NCBI GenBank assembly: GCA_963930735.1
Contig: OZ005741.1
Location: 317,517,052 to 317,581,051, forward strand
DNA length: 64,000 nt
Direction of reading: 5' to 3'
Source of the DNA: Dioctria linearis
Lineage: Eukaryota > Arthropoda > Insecta > Diptera > Asilidae
The position numbers and the translations under genes were made by a program. The notes beneath the pieces are model-generated. The model saw only the letters and a program-made list of their open reading frames with translations. It searched no databases and was not told the origin of the DNA. Of the stretch, positions 43,597-56,037 are shown piece by piece (position 1 is the first letter of the stretch; each line of letters begins with the position of its first letter).

Positions 43597-44019
43597 TACA
43601 TCCGAAAAAAACTAACCATCATTTATGATATGTGATAAAGGACAATATCTAACTATCATTCATGATCAGTGGTAAAATTAAGCCATCAACGATAAAGTTC
43701 AAATATCATTCATGATAAGTGATATGATTCAAGAAGCCCAACCAACGCCTCCTGGGAAGTGAGTTTTATTCTATGAATGGTAGAAAGAAGCCATCTAATG
43801 ACGATTGTAAATTGCATATTTGAGCTTCAAAAATTGATTGGAAGAACCGTTTCGTATTGGTAGAATACTCTTCAGTACGAAATGTAATTTAATAAGAAAT
43901 TACGCAAGTAAACATACATCTTTTCCTATTTACGATGAAATTTTTCTCCAAGCTTTTTCCAATTTAAATCGTTTACAGTAGTCGTTCACTCATTTTTTAA
44001 TAATTTAAATTAATCCGAC

Positions 44020-44224
44020 TAAATTAGATTGAAAATAAAATATCGACTGATGTCAGTAAAACTCAGGAACATGCAAATCACCTGCTCATTATCAGCAGAT
44101 AAGTGATAACATCAGTAACATCACTTTCTTTTACAATGTAACATGCCTCATTAAGATATTAGTGCTGCTGATAATCAGCACATCAGTATATCACCATATC
44201 AGTGGTTTGGTGTGGCACTTGCCT
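44020..44224 (+). repeat. Right end of Harbinger remnant A
   Basis: GAAAATAAAATATCGACTGA at about 44029 also occurs near 45977 in copy B. The end GGTGTGGCACTTGCC followed by TTA recurs near 48602 (GGTGTGGCACTTGCC, then TAA). Terminal repeat and 3-bp TTA/TAA flank fit PIF/Harbinger. Confidence 0.5.
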
Positions 44225-44344
44225 TAAAGTGTTCTAATTTTTCTTCTGGCGTTTATGGAAAGCTGGAACTACCCGTACTGATGAGTATTGGTTCCTGCTG
44301 ATACAAAACGCCTTACTTATTGCTAGTTTTTATATCAAAATTGC

Positions 44345-45870
44345 ACTCATTTAAAGTTGAATTCAGTGAGGACGAAGAGCTTCTGCTGCTTTTATTATTA
44401 AAAAATTGAAGAAAAAAGTAAAATAAACACAAATATTGGATCCATCCATATATTACAAGAAATTTCAAGTATAGTGCAGCAGTTGTGGCAAAATAATCGA
44501 ATGAAACACCAGACAAATTTAAGCAAATGTATATAGGATGTCAAAATAATCATTCGATTTGTTAGAGCGATTAGTGAGCAATATAATTGAAAGGCGAGAT
44601 ACAAGCTTCCGTGAAAGTATATTAGTAACACTCTGGTAGGTGATGATATATTTTTATTTACATCTGAATTTAATTCACTTCACAATCTCATCAGCATGTA
44701 GATTTTCTACTATTTCAAGAACTTTTTTCTTAAATCTTCTTTGATTGTCAGCCGATAATATCAAAATATCTTGTGAGATTCCTTTAAAAAAGGGCATTAA
44801 AGATGTTTATTCTGTAGTTGTCTGTACTAATTCCTTTTGCAGTCGCTTCAAATAATTAAATATTTCTTTATCGTTATATTTTGAGGGTTCTAGGTTTTCA
44901 AAATTCTTTTTGCGGACCTGCAATATTTCTGTATCTTCCTGTTTAGTACGTAATAATGTTTGATATTTCTTCAAACAATGACTGCTGTTCATGAGAGAGA
45001 TTAGGACTGATGACATTATCTAATGAATGCTGATCCACTTTTGTAACTTCAGGTTATTTGAGTCTCTGTTCACTTTTGTTGGCTGTTTACCATTAACAAA
45101 TTTCCAGTTTGATCTCCGTATTTTATATATGGCACAACAAATTACATTGCGTCATGTAGATAAAATTGCTTTTTTTTTGTACGATGTTTCAGTCCAGAGC
45201 CAATGGGTGTATACTCTTTTAAGCTTCTCATAAAACCTGTGCGTATATTTTTCCATTTGCATTTGCAAATGTTTACTGAAAAGCAAAAATAAAATTTTCA
45301 AAAACCTGTGTAAAACTATTCAATTCTAAACAATAATAAAAATTTGGCAGGTATCTAACTACAGGATGCAGGCATACCGCTTTATTGCATATGTTTATAC
45401 ATGTTTATACGGGGAAGAAGTACTATCGGCTAAATAATTTCAACGACTACGGAAGCTATCCGGGAATAGATATATGGGAAGTATATGCCACCATCTACGA
45501 TAGACAATTGTTGCGTATTGCTTAAAGATATAAGGACTTGTGGAATTTGGCAAATTGTATTGGATCTGTAGGTAGAAAGCAAATCAGAATAAAAAATTTT
45601 CCTAAGATTGGCTCTCTTTACCAAAACTACAAAGGGCTCTATTCCGTCGTACTAATGGCAACAACAGCTGCTATTGCTTTATTTACCATTATTGATGTAG
45701 ATGAAATAGAACGAAATAGTGATGGTGGTATCTTTCACCATTCAACATTGAATCGGTGCAAAACAATAGTCTGATTATTCCAAAGTTAATGGAGGAATAC
45801 CAAATGATACTGAAGATTTTTTTTATAAATTTGTAGGGGACGATGCATTCCCCATAAAATAAAACTTTCT
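44345..45870 (+). pseudogene. PIF/Harbinger nuclease (HARBI1-like), copy B, decayed
   Basis: The N-terminal part at 44345-44640 shows VEFSEDEELLLLLLL, KYWIHPYITRNFKYS and SFDLLERLVSNIIERRDTSF, with several stops and frame changes. The catalytic part at 45410-45870 shows WNLANCIGSVGRKQIRI, SLYQNYKGLYSVVLMA, NSDGGIF and, after more stops, VGDDAFP. In working Harbinger transposases the first acidic residue lies in an IDG-type motif; here it reads SVGRK, so it is lost. The 770 bp between the two parts contain an opposite-strand frame. Confidence 0.75.
44650..45016 (-). pseudogene. MADF/BESS-like DNA-binding protein remnant of Harbinger
   Basis: A minus-strand open frame of 69 codons starts at 45016 and contains LEPSKYNDKEIFNYLKRL. 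After a frame change comes SADNQRRFKKKVLEIVENL at about 44680-44735, which resembles a BESS-type interaction motif. Harbinger elements usually carry a second Myb/MADF-type protein that works with the nuclease; the opposite orientation and position fit that role. The upstream MADF part is not clearly readable. Confidence 0.45.
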
Positions 45871-46059
45871 ACGATTATTAAAAAAATCGACACCTTCGTT
45901 TTTCAACACTTTGCGCAAATATTGAAATAAAATTTTATTCACTTTTTTTTTAAATATTTTAAGTATTAATTATTTTGAAAATAAAATATCGACTGACGTT
46001 AGTAAAACTCAGATCAGTATCACATCAGTCCTTGCCTCGAGAAAACTTCCAAAACCATG

Positions 46060-46670
46060 AAACAGAAATCTATATATGTGCATGTGAGTCCGTTCTCTAA
46101 AATGTTCTATATTGGTACTTATGGAAAACTGACTAGATATTGATTTTATATAAGCTATAGAGCCTAAACTACAATCCATACAGGAAAATAGTCTTCCAAT
46201 AATTTAAAGCTTGTTCCATATATTCCAAAAGGCTACATTTGCTATATACCTTACTTAAGAAAATAAAATAGCTCTGATTACAAAGTAATCCTTACCATTT
46301 TACGCTCACTAACTCTCAGCTGAGTAATACTCGCATGCGTGTATGTGCAGCCGCAGTCCGAATCTGTAGGAAGACTGATTCGATTTCATCAGACCACGGC
46401 ACAATACAATTATTACTCAGCTGAGAGTTTTTGTTTCAGGAATCGTAGTCATTTGGTTAAAATAAATTTTTTTTTACATAAATTTGCTAGGAAAGATATA
46501 AAAATGTTATTACGGTTCGGAAGATAAGAAAGCATGCTTAAGATTATTAGAACTTTTTTTTTCTGTATGAATAGTAGTTTAGGGTGGAGGAGCTATTCAA
46601 AGCAAACTTTTATCAGTTTTACATGAGAACACTGCAAATATTTTAAAATGTTAAGACTTTGTTGTGGCTC
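46060..46670 (+). repeat. Dispersed repeat, also at 62480-62710
   Basis: Shared blocks include CATGAAAC(A/T)GAAATC, GGAAA-CTGACT, AGCTATTCAAA-CAAACTTTT and TCAGTTTTA. Same orientation at both places. No coding sequence recognised. Confidence 0.55.
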
Positions 46671-46744
46671 TGATGTGGTAGTGAGGGAGGCTGTTTCATG
46701 GCATGGGAAGTATTCTCGAGGATTTTACTACAAGCCATGGCGTT

Positions 46745-48480
46745 ATAAAATGCATATGTATGAGAAACGTGTCGTTTGAAAGCTTTCAGCATTGCGCATT
46801 ATGGAAAAATAAGCACGTTTCGTGTTTAAAAATAAATAATAAAAGTAAACAACGCCTATGGTCACGAATTATCGTTATTTTCTATTTTTGAAAAGTTATT
46901 TAGAAGCGAAAAGAGAAAGAAAAAATATGTTTTGGTGCAATTCGTGGAGTATTCTGTTTTATTTTTCAAAATTAGAGTATGTCAAATTGATGGTCAAAAA
47001 CTTAAAATTAATGTTTTTATAAAGTCTAACGAACAAATGAAATGTAATTGAAAGGAATTTAATTATTATATTAAATTCATAAGTATATTTATTATGCATT
47101 TGAATTTGTCATTCATGAGAAAATCATTCACATTATTTGCAGGGGAAAGAGACTTCAAACTTAAAAAGAACGTTCGCCAAAAGCTGTAAAAGTGAAAGTG
47201 AATTGGGTAGAATTCAATTAAATGCAGAGACATTTCGTAATTTTGTTGAAAGACTCACAATTACTGTTGACTCTTCATAATCGATCCCTCGTTGAATTCC
47301 ACATATAATTTAATTGCTTGGATCATATCCCACGATGAGAACATTTTTCCTAAAAGAAATATAAAAAGGGAAATACAAAGTTTCATGCTCCTAACACAAG
47401 ATACTTATCAAATCATATTTAAGACTCCACCGCAAGTCCCTTCCCATAAGCCATCCTATGCAATATTCTATCTAGAAAAAAAAACATAAAGAAAATACAT
47501 TAGTTACATATAAATTAACCAAAAATATAAACTTACCAAATCATATACATCTCCAGTATATTTACTATCCTGTAATGTTATCTAGTGAACCAAGCGTTGC
47601 CAGGGAGCTGGGACATAGCTGTTCACGGCGGCTATAAAAAGGTGGCGAGCTGCAGCAAAGTTACCCATTGGGTTTTCAGAGTCTAATCTGAAAGCATCCT
47701 CCACCAGAGTCTAATCTGTTTTCTATCCTCTGAACAAAAGTATAATTTTGTTCTGTCCTTCATGTAGAAGTTTAATTCTATTAAAGTACGAACTCCCAAA
47801 ATTTAATATTTGCTCCCCTATCGTATGACAGAAGTATAATTCTGCTTACACGCTCCAGCACGTTGCGACAGAAGTGGAATTCTGCGTTCACGTTCTCACA
47901 TTCGCTGTAACAGAAGTATAATTCTGCTTACATGCCTCAGCACGTTGCAGCCGAAGTATAGTTCTCTCGTCGCTCTCACACTATAGCAGCGATATAATTC
48001 TGTTTTATTAAATATTAGTTAGTGGAAGTTTAATTCCAGTAAACTAAAATTATTCTCATTTCTTTTATTACAGAAATAAGAAGAATAATCAACAGATCTC
48101 CCTCTGGATTTTATTATTGAATTTTTTTTATTTGAACTTTTAACTTGTTGAATTTTGTGGATTTTATTGAATTTTTATATTAGTAGTAGTTTCAGTAGAT
48201 TTTAGTAGTAGATTTAGGCTAAGATATATTAATAAAAATTTATATTTGAATTGTCCTTTCCAAAACCGGCACCCTCCCTTACACTCGAGACTAGATCTCA
48301 CAATTACTTTTTTTGTCCTAAAAGTTTACATTTTGACCTATAAATAGGCATTAGAATTATCGTGACCGGAAGCATTGTTTATTTTATATAAATTATTAAA
48401 CATGAAACTTGTTTGTTTTTTCATAATGTGCAATGCTAAAAGCTTTCAAACGACACGTTTCTCATACATATGCAAGTAAA
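46745..48480. repeat. Inverted ends enclosing an LTR-like unit
   Basis: Bases 46745-46806 and 48426-48480 are inverted copies of each other, sharing GTATGAGAAACGTGTCGTTT and GAAAGCTTT. They bracket 1.6 kb that contains the LTR-like unit at 47571-48283. The outer ends are undefined. Confidence 0.5.
47571..48283 (+). repeat. LTR-like unit with promoter and internal tandem repeat
   Basis: Starts TGTAATGTTATC and ends CCCTTACA, so TGTAA...TTACA ends obey the TG/CA rule. A strong TATA box (GGCTATAAAAAGG) lies at about 47632. Bases 47827-47990 hold four 40-bp repeats of the type ACAGAAGTATAATTCTG. No target duplication is visible (TATCC versus CTCGA), so I call it LTR-like only. Confidence 0.5.
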
Positions 48481-48514
48481 GAAAAGTCTTAGCGCGACGG
48501 CCTGTAGTAAAGAA

Positions 48515-48622
48515 GGCAATGCTTCGGTACATCACTATCTCTTACAATGTAGCATGGCCTCTTTAAGAAATTAGTGCTGCTGATAATCAGTACATCAGCA
48601 TATCAGTGGCCTGGTGTGGCAC
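48515..48622 (+). repeat. Harbinger-type terminal fragment C
   Basis: Matches 44110-44224 over about 100 bp (TTAGTGCTGCTGATAATCAG, GGTGTGGCACTTGCC). A third copy of the Harbinger right end. Confidence 0.55.
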
Positions 48623-48624
48623 TT

Positions 48625-50330
48625 GCCTAAGGACTACGGTCACATATATATGTAATAAAGGAACAAATGTATTACATAACCTGAGATTTCTCTTGTAAGA
48701 AACTAATAAGTTAATAAAAATATTCTTGAAAGTATTATGTATTTTTTAAAGACGGTAAAAGTAGGTTTACGTCTTAACAGACGGTAGTTCTAGTAAAATG
48801 CGTTCGAACTCAAAACAAAGTTGCTTACAGTATTTTAAAATTATTTTATTTTATTGTATTGTTTGAAAAATATAAATTCGTGAGTACGGGTAGAGGTGAT
48901 AATGAAGGAAATTGATTTTTTTTTAATTTGACTCAATTCCGAAGCTACAAAAAATCAAGAATAAGTAGGCAACATTTTGTATATATATACACGCTCTTAT
49001 ATCCGGTGCTTATTAAAGTTTCATTTTCCACTCGAGAGACAGAGAATCCTATGAGAATTTTCAGAAATTTAATCGAAACAAATCAATTACAAGACCTTAC
49101 ACCAGCAAGATTAAGCTTTCATTCCAATCTTAACAAAGATGACATTCGCCCCCTGAGAAAATGGGCCACAGCCCATTCATCTGCCGCTGGCATTATTTAT
49201 CCCCATTCGTCTTCATGGCGCTGGGCAAAGCTTGTGTACTTGAGGACATTTTAACGGGCTGTTCGTTGCTATAAATTACACATTTTGGTAGAGTGGGACT
49301 GTGTTTACTAAAGGGCTGACAGGAAAGTGTAGACACATCTTCCGCAGAGTTATTATCATGACCAGAAGCCTTTTAGGACTTTTCGCCCACGTGATAACCC
49401 TTTTCCTTGGCAGGTATTTCGTATCTGTGATAGTCGTACCAACTACCCAGGGTATCCAACCGCTTGTTGTTGGTTCAGAATAAAGCTCCTCTTTAAGTTA
49501 TGCTCAGCTGCAAAGAGGTTTCTAGGGTAAAAAGTTAATAGGTCGCGATGTAAGATTGACTGCTATGTGCAAGTAGCAACTCTGCAGGTAGTTTTCTGCC
49601 TTTTATGCTCCCAGAAATATTGCATGTTTGTGTTTTATTAAGACTTTTTTCTCTGCAACATGTTAAAAGAAAAATGACTTTATCATTAATTTTAAGCTAT
49701 AGAAAAGCCCTGGAATTTGTTCTTGTCTTAAGATGGACTTATTTAGGTTGGAAATATTACTATCGTCCTTTAAAATGTTGCTATAGAATAAATATGATGA
49801 ATTACGACAAGCCCATTATTTATATAAGAGAATATAAGAATTGAAGTAGGTTTAATATAAGAATTACCGAGGAAATTGCTTGCTAATGACCTAAACATAT
49901 CCACATCATAATCACCTACAATAAGGAATAGTAGGTACCGAATCATATGTTTTATTGTGTTCAATCTGTTCCTAATACAGGTTATTAGGGTTTCAATTAG
50001 CCCATCAGTTATAGAATTGTAAATATATACGTGTTCTTCACGAGACAAGTTAAATTCAATTTATGGTGCCTAAAAAGTGGATAGAATTTTTTATCTTCTA
50101 TCCAGAAATTTATCCAAGATGTGAAAAAAGTAAGTTATGTACTTCCTCATATCTGTCCCTAGTTAGCGGCGGACATTTACGGAGCAAGTCAGTTAGGGTC
50201 AACTTCTGTCTAACACTCTCTTAGCAACGGCAACGTAGATTAAAACGAGCCCATAGTCTGCTAGTATACTTCTGAACTGTTGGTATTCTGAAAATATCGT
50301 AGAAATATGTGGGTCCTGCTAAACAGGTAC
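48625..50330. other. Anonymous AT-rich DNA
   Basis: No recognised gene. A 108-codon frame at 48928-49254 shows no family motif, and I do not annotate it as coding. Confidence 0.4.
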
Positions 50331-50334
50331 AGAA

Positions 50335-51030
50335 TTTTATACCCTAGCTGAAATCTATAGGGTATACTAAGTTTGTTATTCCGTTTGTAACATCTCGAAA
50401 TAATGATGGTAGAGCAAAAAATGGATTGGACACCCATGCATAATATTAAAAGTTATTTCGATTTTTTCATCTCTGTCCGTCTGTCCGTCTGTGCGTACGA
50501 TAACTCGACAACGCGAATACTTACAGAGCTGAAATTTTGTACACGGATTTAAAAAAAAAAAGTAAAATTAAGTTCAAAAATAAGACAAATCGGGTAACTC
50601 CTTCATGGGGTTGCCATACAACACTTTCGTTTTACACTATTTATTTGGACACTGCCTGAGAACGCATTGACATAGAGATCTGAAAATTGGTATATGGTGT
50701 TTTCATTATAATAGCAAATAAAATATCAAAAATGGACTAAATCGGGAAACCCCTTCTTGGTGTTGCCATATAAAAATGTAGGGTTTTTTACAAATGCTGT
50801 GAAAGCGATCCGTCCTAAACATTTTTATTGTACTAAAAACTTTTTCAGAATACAAAATCCTATAAAATTGCTAATAATCATTTTTCTGTCCGACGAACCG
50901 TTCTAGAAATATATGCGAAAAACCACTTCAAAAATCAAACTTGCATAGATCGAAATTTTATACGGACATTCATCTAGGGTATCATAAGAATTGGTCGTAG
51001 ACCAATTCTAGCTTTTTTACTTGTTTGATT
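50335..51030 (+). repeat. Dispersed repeat with CTGTCCGTCTGT block
   Basis: TATAGGGTATACTAAGTTTG, then GATTGGACACCCA, then (CTGTCCGT)n and paralogous sub-blocks (AAATCGGGTAACTCCTTC at about 50590, AAATCGGGAAACCCCTTC at about 50740). An inverted relative is at 60560-60825. Non-coding. Confidence 0.6.
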
Positions 51031-51489
51031 TAGTGTTGTTATTAACGGCAATTTTGTTTTGAATATGATACAGGTTTTTTCATCTGGATTTTGCTACAGA
51101 CAGAAAATTTTGTTTTACGACGTGGAGCCCAATGAAAACTTATTCTGTACGGATTCACTCGAGAGGTGAGCCATTCTCGATATTATCATACCAACGTAGA
51201 GTAAAATATTGACAAAGTTGAGCACTTTAATTGCATTTGACTGTCGATAAAAATAGCAATATTCCATTTTGTTATTCCATTTGGATTTACCATCAGGCAT
51301 GCCTGCAGGATCGGAATCATTTCCACTTTGAAGATGCTTGCAGTATTCGGTAATCGATAGGATTTTGATATATTGACTAGTTCCGAAAGGGTTTTCCACA
51401 TCCATGCCATATCCCACTTTGCAATCGTCTGCATTTGTATTACAGCGATTTTCTGGCATTTTGTTGCACAAATATTGATCAATTTAAAA

Positions 51490-52440
51490 TCTATACAGTG
51501 TATTTCTGCCATGGTGGTCCATAGGGTAGTATGTGCTAGTACGCACCTAGCCAAACAAATTTTATGGTATCTCAACTGTTTTGGAGTTACATCTTTGCAT
51601 CATGCAATGACTCGACTTCACCACCGTAGACATCAATAAATTGCTTCTTCTCATTACAAATTCCTTGCAAAATGATCGAATGTCTTCCTTTTCTGTTGAA
51701 ATTGGAAGTGGGATGATCTTTTGGTGCCTTAAGAGGAGTCAACACTCAGAAATAGATTCAATGTAGATACCAGTCTCGTCGATGAAATATCGGGAGAAAA
51801 AACAAGTATTAGAGCAAAGTGATTAAAAAAAAAAACGCAACTAAAAATGAAAAAAACTCGACGTTATTCATTAGATCTAGGCTTTATCCTTCTAAAATAG
51901 TCACAATAAAAAAATGAGAATACATACTAACAGGAATTTGATTCAAAAAACTTCAATTTTTACCATTTTTTAGAAGTTTCCCAGCTATTATATCAACTCC
52001 ATTACATTTTTTTTATTTTTCCCGAAGTTATTCACTAAACCTCTTTGTTATCTTTGATTTAAGATATAAATTATTATTCTGCTACAAATAGTTTGCCAGA
52101 AATTCGCATTGAAAAATGTATGAAACTTGCAAATCTTGGTACTGACTCCTCTTAATATAAATATGGCTGCCATCAATCGCTTCAATTACTCCTGTAAATT
52201 AGAATATATAATTCTTCTTCATTAGTTTGTACCAGGGAATTTGCTTTTCTCTTTAAAATACAAGTTAGACCATTATATTTCCTCTGATGAAGGCCAAGAA
52301 ATTACACGCTTCTTAGCATTCAATTCCATTATTCTTTCACATGTCCTAAAAGCTACTCTGAAACAACACATTCTTTCCAAATTAAAGCTGTTAGCAATAG
52401 TCCTGAAATTGACACAATTGGATTAGATTTTCTATTTTCT
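51490..52440 (-). pseudogene. PIF/Harbinger nuclease remnant D, catalytic part
   Basis: The minus strand shows FSRVAFRTCERIMELNA, then a putative 41-bp intron (52192-52232), then GVIEAIDGSHIYIKRS with the first catalytic Asp kept. Further on come APKDHPTSNFNRKGRHSII and FIDVYGGEVESLHDAKM (about 51600-51740), matching the second acidic motif. Stops and frame changes follow. The N-terminal part of the same gene lies at 54446-54655 beyond an inserted Jockey-like element. Confidence 0.65.
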
Positions 52441-52496
52441 GTAAAGGAATATAATTTTTTACCTAAAGCATTCCGGGTTGGCTAAATACCACAATG

Positions 52497-54430
52497 TTTA
52501 GTAACTGCTTATGTAGTCTGGGGTTAGGATCCAATGCAAGATATCAGACTAATGTCGACCCCGAAGATTTTGCTAATCACCTATGCCTAGCGCAGTCTAC
52601 GGTTCCACCTCCAGTTCCTCTGGCCCCCGCTAACTACACTTAAACCCCCGTCCCGTGTCACCAGTACTCCTAGCCAGTCTCGAATGAACAGCCTCAATCC
52701 CACGGCTGATGGTTTCGCTTTCCACAGCTTCAGTAAGGCTGAGGTACTGGAGGCTTTCCAACGCATTAAATATAATACTTAGAATCATTCTCCATTTCAT
52801 TTTACCCTTAGTTACGCATCTTTTTAACCGATTTGTCACCTATTCACCTCTATTCTCTAAGTGCTGGAAAACCGGCATCATCTCTCCCATTCACAAAGTA
52901 ACATCTCTCGCATATCCCGGTGACTGGCGTCCTATCTCTATCCTCCCATCCATCTCGAAAGTCTTTGAAGTCCTTCAGTCCTTCTAGTGGATCAGATCGG
53001 TGAACACATTGAAGATAACCGATTGCTGTCAATGTTTCAGTCCGGCTTTAGACATGGGCACTCCACGACCTCTGCCCTTGTCAAAGTAACATTTGACATC
53101 CGCAAACTATGCGATGAAGGCAAGCATATAGTGAATGTGCTGTTGGACCTCAGTAGGGCGTTCGACTCCGTTTCTCATAATTTACTCATTGTCAAACTTT
53201 TGAACACTTTTGGTTTTGGTTCAGCTGCTGGTAGGCTCATTTACAGTTATCTGACCTGCAGGACATTAATCGTCAATAGTGATGATCGATTCTCCTCACC
53301 CAGGGCTATCACCTCTGGGGTCCCGTAGGGGGCAGTTCTAGCTCTACTGTTCACTATCTATATTAAGGATGTTACGGAAGCACTGGGTGGTCATAAATTC
53401 CACCTCTATGAGGATGATTTGCAAATGTACGGTGCTGCCAGTGTTGATGCGCTTCCGTCCCTGATCGAGGCGCTCAATGTAACTCTCGGCGACATCTCAG
53501 ACTGGTGTCAATCTAATGGTCTGACCCTCAACCCTGCGAAAACGCAAGCCATAAGATATACCATTCGCTATAACTCTTCTAGCACAAATGATATTCTCCC
53601 GAACCTGCGTATTCAAAACCTGATCATCCCTCTCTCAGACAGACATGTCAAAAGTCTAGGTCTTCTCATGGCGACCACAGATCAGAAGGGTTTGCTCACG
53701 AATCTACTTTGGCCGCCGCTCTCTATACGCGGTGTCACATCATCTCGACCAGTCCATAAGACAATCCCTGACAATGTCCCTCATCCTGCCGCATTTCTAT
53801 TATGCTGATGTTGTCATATCTGCATGTCGCGGAAATCGCAAAATTGAACAGGGCACTGATGGCATGCGTAAGGTACATTTTTCGACTTAGACGGCACTCC
53901 CACATCTCCCAGCTGGTCCAGCTGTTCATGCCTGAACCGCTGGCCAAGCTTTTGGAACTCAGAGTGTTTTGGTTCATACACAAAGCTAGATGGTGCCCTC
54001 TACCGGCCTATATAAATCAATTGCTCTCATGGAGCAACCTTAATGATCTTAGAATTGTTCTGCACAGAACCCGCACTTGATGTAGTTACAATGACCTCTT
54101 TGGGCAGGGAGCCAGCCTCTGGAACTCACTTCCGGAACCTGTCAGAAGGGCTGGTATATACAAGGAATTTAAGGAGCTTGCTTTACGTCATCTTATGGGT
54201 GCTTAGAGTCGGCAAATTACTTCCCTTCACCACAACGGTGGAGCAAAATTATTAAAAAAAAAAAAAAAGTTGATGAGTTGCATCTTTTATTTGTTATTTT
54301 GGTTTACTAAGCAACTTTGATCTTATCAATTATGCCAACTACCTATTACTTACTCGATGTACCTAACGTTGTAACATAGCGTAAGCTGAGGTTCTTTAAT
54401 AAATGATTTTCTTTTCTATTCTATTCTGTG
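52497..54430 (+). mobile_element. 5'-truncated Jockey-like retroposon
   Basis: Plus-strand reverse transcriptase with DWRPISILPSISKVFE, LLDLSRAFDSVSH, SGVP at 53320, then YEDDLQMYG where the active-site box would normally be YADD, and SNGLTLNPAKTQAI. The thumb and C-terminal region end near 54210 (ASLWNSLPEPVRRAG in a shifted frame). Stops and frameshifts lie at about 52987, 53326 and 53700. An A-run (54253-54268) and a tail with AATAAATGATTTTC and (TTCTA)n end it at about 54430. Endonuclease and ORF1 are missing. It interrupts a minus-strand Harbinger gene. Confidence 0.8.
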
Positions 54431-54445
54431 TAGTGAAATTTCAGG

Positions 54446-54655
54446 TCACCTGAACACTGGCTTATAACAAACAAGTTCAGCCAAATCTTTGCACATTATT
54501 TCAAATGTACTTGGTAATACTCGGAAATGCATTTTGAACTGATGTGGTAGCATTGTTGGAACAATCTTTTCTACATATACTTTAATATTCACAATTCTAT
54601 AAAAAGAACTGTTTTCATGCTCAATTTCCAAGTCAATCACTATATATTAGCAACT
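54446..54655 (-). pseudogene. PIF/Harbinger nuclease remnant D, N-terminal part
   Basis: An open minus frame with HQFKMHFRVLPSTFEIMC, a pattern of the Harbinger nuclease N-terminal region. It is cut at 54430 by the Jockey-like element, and the catalytic part resumes below 52440. Confidence 0.5.
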
Positions 54656-54659
54656 GATA

Positions 54660-56029
54660 TTGAAAATGTTAGCACTTTTTTAAATTCCATAGTTCCTTCC
54701 TATCTTTCACTCCATATTTATTTGTATAACTTTGTTATTATTTATTTATTTTTATAAAGAATCTTGTTTTGTTATATCAATTGACATTTCACATATCACA
54801 AGTGCTGCCAATAGAAAAAAAAGAACTAACAGAACGCTCAGAGTACTCTGGATTTGTATCTTTTTTCCATAGTGCTCTGAACGTTCTAAACAAATCTGTC
54901 TGATCCACCGTGCGGAAGAAAAAACACCCCATTAGTATACGATTTAGATTTCATTTAGGGTATAAAAATAGGTCAAAGTAAAAAAAAAGGTAGGAAATTC
55001 CGACATTTTTAGTTTACACCACAATTACTCCTGAGACGTGCCCAGCTGGTCGTTGGAAAGGTCATGAAGCTCTGCATATAATGAACTCTTGACGATGGCG
55101 TACACCCTATAATATACAGGGTATTTTGCGAAAAAACTTACATATTTTCAGCCTGTAACTTGAAACCGCTTAGATTGCCCCTCCATACAATTTTTTGTTT
55201 ATGTAACACCTCCTGCTCTATGGACCACCACGGTGGAAATATCCTGTAGACAGTGGGTAAATTTAGATTTCCTTTCCTTTCTGTTCGACGAAACTATGTG
55301 CAAGTGTAGCTTCAATAAAATTTAAATTTGTCGAATTGAGAATTATGTAAATCAGTCTACATATGATCAGAACGGTTTGAATTGGTCACTTGGATAATCT
55401 CTCTAAGTGTTAAATCAAACGGAAATTTTGTTCTGTTTTTTGTTTTAAATAATAATGAAGAAGCGCGAGAAATGGGATAGAAAAATATGTTCAAAAGAAA
55501 ATGGGGTCGCGGAGAAAAAAGCTAAATGATTTTTATCATCATACCTTTGGTGATGAATTCTAGGCTATGCTAAGTTTGTTGATTGTTCGTTTGTCTTTAT
55601 CGAATCAACTAACTGAAACTTTGAAAAAATAAAAAAAAAAGAAAAAAACAGATCTTCGTAGATGTGTAAAATTAGGCAATTCTTTGATAATGTTGCCACA
55701 TGAATTTTTGATTTACATTATATATTTTGATACTACATGAGAAGGCCGAAATTGTTTACATGGCATTCTCGTAATATTTGTAATTATAAGTGTTGCCAAT
55801 TTAGCAATTTTGTGACTGGATTCAGCCACTTTTTGAGGCAATTCGCAACATTTTTTTACTTTTAGTTATAAATCACTTTTTTAAGAAGAAAAAAGTAAAT
55901 ATAAAATCACAAATCAACGCATTTCGTACCCCAAAACTCAAACAATGTTTGGTTCCTCCATTATTGCTTAGCATTTTTCAAAAACACTTGTTTCGAGTTT
56001 CACGAAACTTTTTTATTAATTATTAGTTT
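54660..56029. other. AT-rich DNA with decayed repeat traces
   Basis: No gene. TCTATGGACCACCACGGTGG at 55215 is an inverted match to a piece at 51510 (CATGGTGGTCCATAGGG). Bases 55550-55700 look like a worn copy of the CTGTCCGT-type repeat. Otherwise nothing recognised. Confidence 0.4.
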
Positions 56030-56037
56030 ATTAATAC

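Noticed and set aside
48928..49254. 108-codon plus-strand frame
   Set aside because: No family motif, no clear introns or promoter, and AT-rich codon use like the flanks.
51115..51575. Two overlapping minus-strand frames (118 and 129 codons) as a new gene
   Set aside because: They follow directly on the decayed Harbinger catalytic part and show no motif; more likely worn transposon sequence.
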